DNA of 64,000 bases from Mesorhizobium qingshengii (lineage in GTDB: Bacteria; Pseudomonadota; Alphaproteobacteria; Rhizobiales; Rhizobiaceae): NCBI RefSeq assembly GCF_027563465.1, contig NZ_JAPFQA010000004.1:186001-250000 (forward strand), read 5' to 3'. Below the pieces are notes generated by a model. That model did no database searches. It saw nothing but the letters and a program-made list of their open reading frames with translations, and was not told the origin of the DNA. This document shows positions 55,489 to 63,575 of this stretch, piece by piece. The stretch's first letter is position 1, and every line of letters starts with the position of its first letter. The translations under genes were made by a program, and so were the position numbers.

Positions 55489-56480
55489 TGCATGTCGACG
55501 GGTTTGAAGTTTGGCGCTGACAGATCGTAAAGCCACGGCAAATCGACGAACGACAAGATGAACAACGCCATCACCGCCAGGATCAGCGACGCCACCAGCC
55601 GGCGCGATCGGAACATTCTTTCAGGACGCTGCGCGATGGAGTTCTTCAACAAGGAAAGCCACAGATAGGACGCGAACAGGATCGCGATAAAGGGCAGAGC
55701 CAATATGTATTCGAGCCGGTATTTGGTCAGGAAAACGGCAATAAAGAATGCTGACATCATGGCGTAGAGAAAGCAGGAGACCGTCAGGTTCTCTGCCGTG
55801 TATGAACGGAACGATCGGCGGTAGCGCTGCAACAAATCCTTGTTCCCGCCGTTGGTGATGTCGCGGTATTCGGAAAGCCGCTTTGCCCCCATAAGGAAGG
55901 CGCCGGCAGCCCAATAACCTAAAAGCAGGCTGCTGGGTGGGAGTGCGGCGTGGTCAATCATCGTCCAGCCCAGCGTCAGTCTGATGGGATTGTTCACGGA
56001 CTCCGAAATCACATCCAGATAAGGCAAGTCCTTCGATCGAATGGGCTTCACATTGTAGATCAGCCCCGAAATCAGAAAGACAACGGAGGCCAAGAAAAAC
56101 GATGTTCCGACCGTAGCGGCGAGCAGAAGACCGACCGACGCAAGAAGGAGATACTCGAGATAAACCAGATGCGGCGACAGGGACCTCAGCACGGCGCTGC
56201 GGGCACGTTTGGTTGGATGAAAGGCGTCGAATTCTCGGTCGAGCCATTCATTCAGGACGTAGTTCGCCGAGGCGATGGCAATTGCGCTCAGGAACCCAAT
56301 GACGATTGCCACCGCCGCACGATCCATGGGCGGCTCACGCAACGCATAGGCAATGACGATCCCCGGCAGGATGAAGACGTGCTTGGTCGCATGGTCGAAG
56401 CGGGCAATTGCCAGATATTCCTTAAGGCTTGCCGGGGGCGGAGAGATCGCGGCAGCCGGTTCACATCCATCCGCATACAT
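55485..56480 (-). CDS. UbiA family prenyltransferase, decaprenyl-phosphate phosphoribosyltransferase-like
   Basis: A 331-residue membrane enzyme with about nine helices. The first Asp-rich motif is NEWLDREFD (residues 77-85), followed by FHPTKR (87-92), the HPTKR element shared with DPPR synthases such as mycobacterial Rv3806c. The second Asp-rich motif is in KPIRSKDLPYLDVISES. DPPR synthases transfer phosphoribose from PRPP to decaprenyl phosphate; other UbiA members prenylate quinone precursors. The HPTKR motif and the adjacent HAD phosphatase favour the polyprenyl-phosphate-sugar role. The start at 56480 has GGAGGCAACCAC; the frame from 56549 is discarded. It overlaps the HAD gene by four bases. 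Confidence 0.78.
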   Translation of the reverse strand: MYADGCEPAAAISPPPASLKEYLAIARFDHATKHVFILPGIVIAYALREPPMDRAAVAIVIGFLSAIAIASANYVLNEWLDREFDAFHPTKRARSAVLRSLSPHLVYLEYLLLASVGLLLAATVGTSFFLASVVFLISGLIYNVKPIRSKDLPYLDVISESVNNPIRLTLGWTMIDHAALPPSSLLLGYWAAGAFLMGAKRLSEYRDITNGGNKDLLQRYRRSFRSYTAENLTVSCFLYAMMSAFFIAVFLTKYRLEYILALPFIAILFASYLWLSLLKNSIAQRPERMFRSRRLVASLILAVMALFILSFVDLPWLYDLSAPNFKPVDMQ

Positions 56481-56523
56481 GTGGTTGCCTCCGGTTTCCG
56501 GTGCCCGCAACACGACCTCGGTG

Positions 56524-58083
56524 TTACCTGGTCGTTTTGGGCATCGCATAGATACGACCGTCCGCTTCGGTTGCGACCGTAACGAGCGAAAGACGCTGTT
56601 TCAGTTCCGCTTCGCTGACGAGATAGAAACGCCAGTCGATGGCGTCGAAGATCGCAACATAGGAATGCTCTTTGGCCAGATCGTCGCGCAGCGTTTGCAG
56701 CTGTCTCTCGTACGGATTGGCTGGGTTGTCGCGGCCCGTTCGCAACTGTATGCGTTCCGGAAGGAAATGGGATTCTCGTCCCAGCACATAGGCGACGACG
56801 TCGGCACCATTGCTGTAGATCGATGCATCCGCCGGCAGTTGTCGCAGCGCCTGCATCGTCGGGGAGTTCACCCATTCGCGGCTGGCATAGCCTACCCCAA
56901 AACGATACGCCTCGGACGATCGCATGGCCGTGCGGACCACGTGGCCGCCTAACACCAGAACGGCGAAGCAGACAAGCCCGTAGTGGACCAGCTTCACAAT
57001 CCCCCTGGCGTCGCCGATATGGGCTAGAACGATGGTGGTCATCAAAACGGTGGTCACGTACACCGGAAAGGCGTAGCGGCCAGTCAAGGACAGGTTCGCC
57101 TCGACCGAGGTCGAAAGAACCATGAAGCCCAGGTAGAAGAAGAAAAACAGCCCGAAAAGGGTGGGCAACAGAGCGTCGGCGACCTTGGCCTGCCGTGCGT
57201 GCCGACGCGGTTCACGCGCATGAAGGAAGGTCAGGTAGGCGGCGGCTGCTGCAAAAGCGCCAAGCAGGACAACGCGGGCTGCGAATGGCACCTTGTCAGG
57301 CAGCAACCATGCCGTCATCGCTCCAAGGCTTTTCAGCCACTCGCTGGCCCCCATATTGCCGTAGAACCAGAGCGCGCGACCAATGGAGCGGTCGGCGATG
57401 ACCTCACTCATCACCACCCAGCAGAGGAAGATCGCCGTGCTCACCACCGCGAAAATAGTGGCGTCGACGAAACGGCGGGACAGTGTGTGCCGAGGATCGA
57501 GAAGAAGGCATACCGCAATCGCCGCGCCAAGCGGCGGCGCGGTAAAGCGCACCAGTGTCGTAAGACCGAGTAGCACCGCGCTTGCCTTCAGCCATGTCCT
57601 GTCTTCGGTCTCGAAATAGCGCAACAGCGCAAGCACGGTGACTAGGAGGAAGAACAGGAACGGCGGTTCCGACATCGCGAGCGAATGAAGCGTCACGAAC
57701 TGAGGGGCAAGCGTGATGATCGCGGTCCCCGCGGCGGCGTAGACATATTTCCCGCTGGCGCGCACCAGCAGATGCCAGATCAGGATCGTGTTCGCACAGA
57801 CGAAGAATAGACCGATTGCCTTTGCTCCGACTGGCAGGTCGACCCCGGTCGCGGAAACTCCCATCAGCAGCCATGCATAGAGCGGCGCATCGTAGGGCCG
57901 TTCGCTGATCCCCATATAACGCAAGCTATCGGGATAGATTCCGATGCCGTAGCGGGTGTTGATCAGGAACAGAACAAGGGAAGTCAGCGAAAAGAAAGCC
58001 ACGCCAGCCCAATAGAGCCGGCTCGCCAGACCGACACCCGATGTCCAGCGGCTCTCGGTCGAATTGAGGATGTAACCATCCAT
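56524..58083 (-). CDS. GT-C type membrane glycosyltransferase (GT39/ArnT-like)
   Basis: A 519-residue polytopic protein with about ten membrane helices and a soluble C-terminal part (about 410-519). The first loop has IGIYPDSLRYMGISERPYDA, an Asp in the position of the catalytic acidic residue of GT-C enzymes, which use polyprenyl-phosphate sugars as donors. Family placement is by architecture (glycosyltransferase 39/mannosyltransferase-like), not by strong motifs. In this operon it would transfer the sugar made by the UbiA/HAD/oxidoreductase/aminotransferase set to an envelope acceptor. It lies 36 bases after the aminotransferase and 43 before the UbiA gene. Confidence 0.72.
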   Translation of the reverse strand: MDGYILNSTESRWTSGVGLASRLYWAGVAFFSLTSLVLFLINTRYGIGIYPDSLRYMGISERPYDAPLYAWLLMGVSATGVDLPVGAKAIGLFFVCANTILIWHLLVRASGKYVYAAAGTAIITLAPQFVTLHSLAMSEPPFLFFLLVTVLALLRYFETEDRTWLKASAVLLGLTTLVRFTAPPLGAAIAVCLLLDPRHTLSRRFVDATIFAVVSTAIFLCWVVMSEVIADRSIGRALWFYGNMGASEWLKSLGAMTAWLLPDKVPFAARVVLLGAFAAAAAYLTFLHAREPRRHARQAKVADALLPTLFGLFFFFYLGFMVLSTSVEANLSLTGRYAFPVYVTTVLMTTIVLAHIGDARGIVKLVHYGLVCFAVLVLGGHVVRTAMRSSEAYRFGVGYASREWVNSPTMQALRQLPADASIYSNGADVVAYVLGRESHFLPERIQLRTGRDNPANPYERQLQTLRDDLAKEHSYVAIFDAIDWRFYLVSEAELKQRLSLVTVATEADGRIYAMPKTTR

Positions 58084-58119
58084 GGTCTAGGCCCCCATCG
58101 CAGACTCTGCGTGCCGCCT

Positions 58120-59598
58120 TCAGGCGATGCCTCGAAAGACGCGCCTGATGTTCTTCGCCACGAAGCGAACGGTAGCGTCGCTCAATCCTCGGGAGAGAAT
58201 GTCGTCCAGCGCCGCGATGAGCTTGTCGATTTGCTCTTCCCGCACCACAAAGGGCGGCATGAAATGCAGGATGTCCCGCGCGCCCGGCTGGAAATGCACC
58301 AGTATGTCGTGGCGGTCGTAAAGCTCGCGGACAAGGGCGCCGATCAACACTGTCTGATAGGTCTGGAACAGCGGATTTTTGTCGATGTCGACCAGCTTTT
58401 CCGCCAGATCCTGATGAAAGTTCAAACGGATCGCCTGAAACATTCCACGTCCGCGCACATCGAGAACGTGCTTGGGGTGTTTTGCCTTCAGCCGGTGAAG
58501 ACCCTTGGACAGGTAGTCACCCATCCTCTCTGCGTTTTCGATTAGTCTTTCGTCTTGCAGGATATTCAGCGTCTCGATCGCGACGGCGCAGCTTTCGCCA
58601 AGCCCGCTGAAGCTGGAACTGTGAAGGTTGCAGTCCTGTTTGTTGCCGTAAGCCCGATCAAACAACAGTTGAGAGGTGACCATGGCAGCCACTTCCCGCT
58701 TGCCGCCGCCCAGGGTCTTGGCAAGCGTCACGATGTCGGGAACGGCTCCTTCATGCTGGAAAGCACAGAACCTGCCGCTTCGTCCCATGCCAACCTTTAC
58801 TTCGTCGAAGATGGACAGGATATCGTTGTCCCGGCAATGCTGAACGAACTGCGTCAAATAGCCGGCGGGGGGGATTTCGCAGGAGGTACCCCGAATTGTC
58901 TCGACGATCGCGGCAATAATGGAATTGCCGCCGCTGCCATCCGTCTCTGACCTGATCGCCTCTCGCAGTGAATCGATGTCGCCATACCTGGCATAGATGA
59001 CGTTTTCCTTTGGCACGCCCAAAAGGAAGCCGGATTGCACGTCTGTCGCGGTCGTCAGGGATAGCGCGCCATGGGTTTTGCCGTGAAACGCGCCCTGCAT
59101 GCAGAGGAATTTTCTCTTGCCTTTGGGAGTCTGCACGCGTTCGCTCAGTTTCATCGCCGCCTCGTTCGCTTCGGCGCCCGAGACTGCGAGAAATGAGACG
59201 GCTAGTGGCGCGGGCAGGAATCGCGACAGGTTATACGCAAGAGCGCCCTGCAATTTGTGAGGCGCGATTTTGATGCAGTCGACGGTCTTGCGCTCATGAC
59301 ATTTGCGCTCCGCCTCTATAATGCGCGGATGGTTGTGACCGAGCCCAAGGACGCCGAGGCCGGCGGAAAAGTCGAGGAGCGTACGGCCGTCATTCAGCCA
59401 GATCTCGACGCCCTGCGCGCCCTTCATGTCCATATCCTTCAAGCCAAGGATATCGAAGAGCTGGAGCATGTATTTGTTCAGATGTTTTGAGTAAAGCTCA
59501 TTGGCGGTTTTGCTGTCCAGGTCAAAACACTGCTCAAGGGACAGAAGTGACCTTTCATTGGCTTCTGAGCTTTTTAGCGACTCCGCAATGCGCATCAT
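58120..59598 (-). CDS. Class III (PLP) aminotransferase
   Basis: A 492-residue aminotransferase of fold type I, class III. Typical segments are LLDFSAGLGVLGLGHNHPRI (about 80), AVSGAEANEAAMKL for phosphate binding, FHGKTHGALSLT, the PLP-N1 Asp in SIFDEVKVGMGRSG, and the Schiff-base Lys in LAKTLGGG. Relatives include acetylornithine, 4-aminobutyrate and lipid-linked-sugar aminotransferases. The N-terminal 50 residues have no match to known domains. Start choice is uncertain: TTG at 59619 or 59604 and ATG at 59598 are possible. First gene of the minus-strand operon; it would aminate the keto group made by the GMC enzyme. Confidence 0.82.
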   Translation of the reverse strand: MMRIAESLKSSEANERSLLSLEQCFDLDSKTANELYSKHLNKYMLQLFDILGLKDMDMKGAQGVEIWLNDGRTLLDFSAGLGVLGLGHNHPRIIEAERKCHERKTVDCIKIAPHKLQGALAYNLSRFLPAPLAVSFLAVSGAEANEAAMKLSERVQTPKGKRKFLCMQGAFHGKTHGALSLTTATDVQSGFLLGVPKENVIYARYGDIDSLREAIRSETDGSGGNSIIAAIVETIRGTSCEIPPAGYLTQFVQHCRDNDILSIFDEVKVGMGRSGRFCAFQHEGAVPDIVTLAKTLGGGKREVAAMVTSQLLFDRAYGNKQDCNLHSSSFSGLGESCAVAIETLNILQDERLIENAERMGDYLSKGLHRLKAKHPKHVLDVRGRGMFQAIRLNFHQDLAEKLVDIDKNPLFQTYQTVLIGALVRELYDRHDILVHFQPGARDILHFMPPFVVREEQIDKLIAALDDILSRGLSDATVRFVAKNIRRVFRGIA

Positions 59599-59810
59599 AT
59601 TCAATTGCTGTACTCCCAAGTCCCAGCGATTGAATTAATTCTTAACACGAACGGCAACGCGCCGCTATTTAACGAATTATATATGTGAGGGCTTATAGGG
59701 CCCCCCGGTTCACCCAGTCCAAAATTTGTCGGGTAATCTGAACTTGTTGCTCTCGAGGGGCATGATGGACGGCCTGACAGCCGGGTTCCGCGCAGTTCCG
59801 GCCGTCCAGT

Positions 59811-60209
59811 TCAACGCTTCGTGCAGGTCGAGGCGGTGAAAGCACCGTTGGGTTGCCTCATGATGATGTCGAAGGAGGGCGTGGTCTCGCCGTCAAGCGT
59901 CGCCTGCGTCAGCGAGATCGAGTTGCCGCCGGTGGTGTAGCCACCCAACGGTCCCAGCCAGGAGATCACGCCGTTCGCATCCATCTGATAATTGTAAGCC
60001 TGCTGGGCGGTCCCAAAGGTGACCGGGCCGCTGTAGACGTTTCCCTTGATGGTGATGTCGCCGAGATCGAGGAACAGGCCGAGCAGGTAGACCTCGCAAT
60101 GATAGGTGCCATCCGGCATCTTGCCATCGCTGAAGTCGGCTCGTGCGGCGCCGGTCGTTGTCGCCATAAGCAATATGCCGATGAAAATGCGTGAAATTCT
60201 GGATGTCAT
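59811..60209 (-). CDS. Small secreted protein of unknown function
   Basis: A 132-residue exported protein with a signal peptide (residues 1-24, ending TGAARA before DFSDG). The mature part is beta-rich and Gly/Thr-rich, with CEVYLLGLFLDLGDITIKGN (core LGLFLDLGDITIKGN) and NSISLTQATLDG, and two Cys near the ends (YHCEVY and STCTKR) that could form a disulphide. No family recognised. The frame extends upstream to 60314; the ATG at 60209 gives a standard signal peptide. It is divergent from urtA. Confidence 0.7.
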   Translation of the reverse strand: MTSRISRIFIGILLMATTTGAARADFSDGKMPDGTYHCEVYLLGLFLDLGDITIKGNVYSGPVTFGTAQQAYNYQMDANGVISWLGPLGGYTTGGNSISLTQATLDGETTPSFDIIMRQPNGAFTASTCTKR

Positions 60210-60463
60210 GACGTGCTCGCTCGAGCGGCGAGCTTGCCCTATTTTTGCGCTGTGCCGCAACATTTGTTGTCTGCGGTGCCGCGCTTGACGATCAAAATCT
60301 AGGCATCTGGTCAAATTGGGCGAAAATTAGGCAAAAGCCTTGTGCGTTGCGCAAATTTCCCTCAATCAATTTTTAACCGGCTCTCTTTGTTTTCGTAACT
60401 CTAATATAGTAAGCGATTGATAATATTGAATTATCATCCCTTTATCGACACCGCCTTGGCGAT
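60210..60463. other. Intergenic region upstream of urtA
   Basis: AT-rich from about 60295 to 60440. It must hold the promoter of the divergent small secreted gene and the activator sites of urtA. TTGTGCGTTGCGCAA at 60340-60354, about 110 bp upstream of the sigma-54 promoter, is a possible enhancer site but does not match the NtrC consensus well. Confidence 0.4.
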
Positions 60464-60480
60464 TGGCATGGGGGTTGCAT
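60464..60480 (+). promoter_or_regulatory. Sigma-54 (-24/-12) promoter of urtA
   Basis: TGGCATG-GGGG-TTGCA matches the consensus TGGCACG-N4-TTGCW with one mismatch, and the GG and GC doublets are 12 bases apart. It lies 43 bp upstream of the urtA ATG, placing the transcription start near 60490. Urea transporter genes are commonly controlled by NtrC with sigma-54 under nitrogen limitation. Confidence 0.85.
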
Positions 60481-60522
60481 CGTAGTGTTGCGGTGCAATC
60501 AACCAGCTTGGGAGTGTTTGGC

Positions 60523-61833
60523 ATGAGGGGTAACTTCTCGACAATTACAAAAATGTTCTCGGCGAGCGTGGTCGCGGCAGGCCTGTTGATGTCCGTGCCC
60601 GCCAGGGCGGCGGACGACACGATCAAGGTCGGCATTCTCCACTCACTGTCGGGGACCATGGCGATTTCGGAGACGACGCTGAAGGACGCCATGCTGATGC
60701 TCATCGACGAACAGAACGCGAAGGGCGGCCTGCTCGGCAAGAAGCTCGAAGCCGTCGTCGTCGACCCTGCTTCCAACTGGCCGCTGTTCGCCGAGAAGGC
60801 GCGCGAGCTGATCTCCAAGGACAAGGTCGCGGCGGTGTTCGGCTGCTGGACCTCGGTGTCGCGCAAATCGGTGCTGCCGGTGTTCTCCGAGCTCGACAAC
60901 ATCCTGTTCTATCCCGTGCAGTATGAAGGCGAGGAAAGCGAGCGCAACGTGTTCTACACGGGTGCCGCGCCGAACCAGCAGGCAATCCCGGCGGTCGACT
61001 ATCTGATGAGCGAGGATGGTGGCTCGGTGAAGCGCTGGGTCCTCGAAGGCACCGACTACGTCTATCCGCGCACCACCAACAAGATCCTCGAGGCCTATCT
61101 GAAGGCCAAGGGCGTCGCTGCGGAAGACATCATGGTCAACTACACGCCGTTCGGCTTCTCCGACTGGCAGACCGAAGTTTCGGCCATCAAGAAATTCGGC
61201 TCGGCCGGCAAGAAGACCGCCGTCGTCTCGACCGTCAACGGCGACGCCAACGTGCCGTTCTACAAGGAACTCGGCAACCAGGGCATCAAGGCCGAGGATA
61301 TTCCGGTCATGGCCTTCTCGGTCGGCGAGGAAGAGCTTGCCGGTCTCGACACCGCGCCGCTGGTCGGCCATCTCGCCGCCTGGAACTATTTCGAGAGCGT
61401 CGACACGCCCGAGAACAAGAAGTTCATCGCCGACTGGCACAAGTTCATCAAGAACGACAAGCGCACCACCAACGACCCGATGGAAGCCCACTATATCGGC
61501 TTCAACATGTGGGTGAAGGCGGTCGAGAAGGCCGGCACCACCGATCCGGACAAGGTCATCGACGCCATGATCGGCGTTTCGGTGCCGAACCTGACCGGCG
61601 GCTACTCGACGATGATGCCGAACCACCACATCACCAAGCCGGTGCTGATCGGTGAAATCCAGGCCGACGGCCAGTTCGAGACGGTTTCGCGCACGCCGGG
61701 TCTGGTGATGGGCGACGAATGGTCCGACTACCTGCCTGACTCCAAGGACCTGATCTCCGATTGGCGCGCGCCACTGTCCTGCGGCAACTTCAATGTCGCC
61801 ACCGGCAAGTGCGGCGGCAAGGGCACAAACTGA
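60523..61833 (+). CDS. urtA: Urea ABC transporter substrate-binding protein
   Basis: Periplasmic urea receptor of the high-affinity UrtABCDE transporter. It has 436 residues with a long signal peptide (about 1-30, ending ARAA before DDTIKVG). Conserved UrtA segments are GILHSLSGTMAISETTLKDA (key part LHSLSGTMAISET), VFGCWTSVSRKSVLPVFSEL (key part GCWTSVSRKSVLP), FYPVQYEGEE and PNQQAIPAVDYL. The CWTS and QYEG motifs separate it from amino-acid receptors. The start at 60523 has GGGAG eight bases upstream. The gene is preceded by a sigma-54 promoter and followed by urtB after 125 bp. Confidence 0.95.
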   Translation: MRGNFSTITKMFSASVVAAGLLMSVPARAADDTIKVGILHSLSGTMAISETTLKDAMLMLIDEQNAKGGLLGKKLEAVVVDPASNWPLFAEKARELISKDKVAAVFGCWTSVSRKSVLPVFSELDNILFYPVQYEGEESERNVFYTGAAPNQQAIPAVDYLMSEDGGSVKRWVLEGTDYVYPRTTNKILEAYLKAKGVAAEDIMVNYTPFGFSDWQTEVSAIKKFGSAGKKTAVVSTVNGDANVPFYKELGNQGIKAEDIPVMAFSVGEEELAGLDTAPLVGHLAAWNYFESVDTPENKKFIADWHKFIKNDKRTTNDPMEAHYIGFNMWVKAVEKAGTTDPDKVIDAMIGVSVPNLTGGYSTMMPNHHITKPVLIGEIQADGQFETVSRTPGLVMGDEWSDYLPDSKDLISDWRAPLSCGNFNVATGKCGGKGTN

Positions 61834-61958
61834 TCCTCCCGGTCTGACCGGGTCGTGGTTCGCAACGCCACGGCCCGAGACCGCAAGCGCTCCGGGCGGG
61901 CTTCGTCCTCCAGCCCGCCCGGGCGCGAAATCAACCTTTCAGGAGCTGCCTGAAGCCA

Positions 61959-63575
61959 ATGAACCTGTTCCGCGCGATTGGCCTGACACTGCTGGTCCTG
62001 CTGGCGACGCTGTCGTCATCGGGTGCAAGCGAAGCCGATCTGCGTGGCATCATCGCCAAATTCGCGACGGCCAAGGGCTTCTCGGAGACAGGGGCTGTCG
62101 TTCACGAACTGGCGGCCACAGGCGACCCGGCGGTGGAGCGGCCGCTTGCGGCACTTGCCGACGGAAATCTCTATATCCGCAAGGCCGATTCCCTTGTCTT
62201 CGTCGGCAAGGAGACCGGCGACGGCGTTGAGTTGCTCGACCCGCTAAGCGGCGAGAAGTCGGCCGACGCCGCCAAGGATGACATCACCAAGATCAAGGTC
62301 AACAACACGCTGCGCCGCGTCATCCGCGATGCGCTCGGCACGCTGACGCTTGGCGCCAAGGACCCGGCCGTGCGCATCGCCGCCGCCGACACCATGTTCA
62401 AGACGCCCGATGCCGCAAACATCGAGCCGCTCGACACCGCGATCGCCAATGAGACCTTGGCAAGCGTCAAGGCCCTGCTCGAACAGGCCCGCGCCGCCTC
62501 CGTGCTTGTCTCCGACCGGCCGGATGCCGACAAGCTCGCCGCAATCGCGCTGATCGGCGCACGGGGCGACCGCGACGCGGTTTCGCTGCTTACCTCGGTC
62601 GAGGCGAACGCCCCGGACGCGGTCAGGGAAGCGGCGACAGCGGCTATTCGCAACATCAATTCGACGCTGGCGTTCTGGGATGCCGGCCAGAACATCTGGT
62701 ACGGCATTTCGCTGGGCTCGGTCTTGTTGCTCGCCGCGATCGGGCTTGCCATTACCTTCGGCGTCATGGGCGTCATCAACATGGCGCATGGCGAGATGGT
62801 CATGCTCGGCGCCTACACCACCTTTGTTGTCCAGCAGGTGATCCGCACATCCTTTCCCGGCCTGTTCGACTGGTCGCTGGTGATCGCGCTGCCGCTCGCC
62901 TTCCTCGTCGCCGCGCTCGTCGGGCTTGCCATCGAGCGCGGCGTCATCCGCTTCCTCTACGGGCGGCCGCTGGAGACCCTGCTGGCGACTTGGGGCGTCT
63001 CGCTGATCCTGCAGCAGGCCGTGCGCAGCATATTCGGGCCGACCAACCAGGAGGTTGGCAATCCGTCGTGGATGTCGGGCTCGTTCAATGTCGGACAACT
63101 CGCGATCACCTGGAACCGCCTGTGGATCCTGGTTTTCGCGCTCAGCGTCTTCGCGGTGCTGCTCTATGTGATGAAACGCACGCCCTGGGGGCTGCAGATG
63201 CGCGCCGTCACCGCCAACCGGCGCATGGCCGCTTCGATGGGGATCAGGACGCCATGGGTCGACGCGCTGACCTTCGCGCTCGGATCCGGCATTGCCGGGA
63301 TTGCCGGTGTCGCGCTCAGCCAGATCGACAACGTCTCGCCCAATCTCGGCCGCGGCTACATCATCGACAGCTTCATGGTCGTCGTTTTCGGCGGGGTCGG
63401 CAATCTCTGGGGCACGCTGGTCGGCGCCTTCTCGCTCGGCATCGTCAACAAGTTCCTCGAGCCCTATGCCGGCGCGGTGCTCGGCAAGATCGTCGTGCTG
63501 GTCCTCATCATCCTGTTCATCCAGAAGCGCCCGCGCGGCCTGTTCGCGCTCAAGGGCAGGGCGGTGGAAGCATGA
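61959..63575 (+). CDS. urtB: Urea ABC transporter permease UrtB
   Basis: A 538-residue inner-membrane permease of the branched-chain amino acid/urea type. A signal-like N-terminal helix is followed by a helical, HEAT-like periplasmic domain (about 25-240) and then about nine membrane helices (250-530). The MGVINMAHGEMVMLGAYTTF segment (key part INMAHGEMVMLGAY) and the VFGGVGNLWGTLVGAF loop that contacts the ATPase are typical. The extra N-terminal domain is normal for UrtB. Its stop overlaps the urtC start (ATGA). Confidence 0.95.
   Translation: MNLFRAIGLTLLVLLATLSSSGASEADLRGIIAKFATAKGFSETGAVVHELAATGDPAVERPLAALADGNLYIRKADSLVFVGKETGDGVELLDPLSGEKSADAAKDDITKIKVNNTLRRVIRDALGTLTLGAKDPAVRIAAADTMFKTPDAANIEPLDTAIANETLASVKALLEQARAASVLVSDRPDADKLAAIALIGARGDRDAVSLLTSVEANAPDAVREAATAAIRNINSTLAFWDAGQNIWYGISLGSVLLLAAIGLAITFGVMGVINMAHGEMVMLGAYTTFVVQQVIRTSFPGLFDWSLVIALPLAFLVAALVGLAIERGVIRFLYGRPLETLLATWGVSLILQQAVRSIFGPTNQEVGNPSWMSGSFNVGQLAITWNRLWILVFALSVFAVLLYVMKRTPWGLQMRAVTANRRMAASMGIRTPWVDALTFALGSGIAGIAGVALSQIDNVSPNLGRGYIIDSFMVVVFGGVGNLWGTLVGAFSLGIVNKFLEPYAGAVLGKIVVLVLIILFIQKRPRGLFALKGRAVEA

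Noticed and set aside
58111..59490. Several + strand frames opposite the aminotransferase
   Set aside because: None has a start signal or recognisable product.
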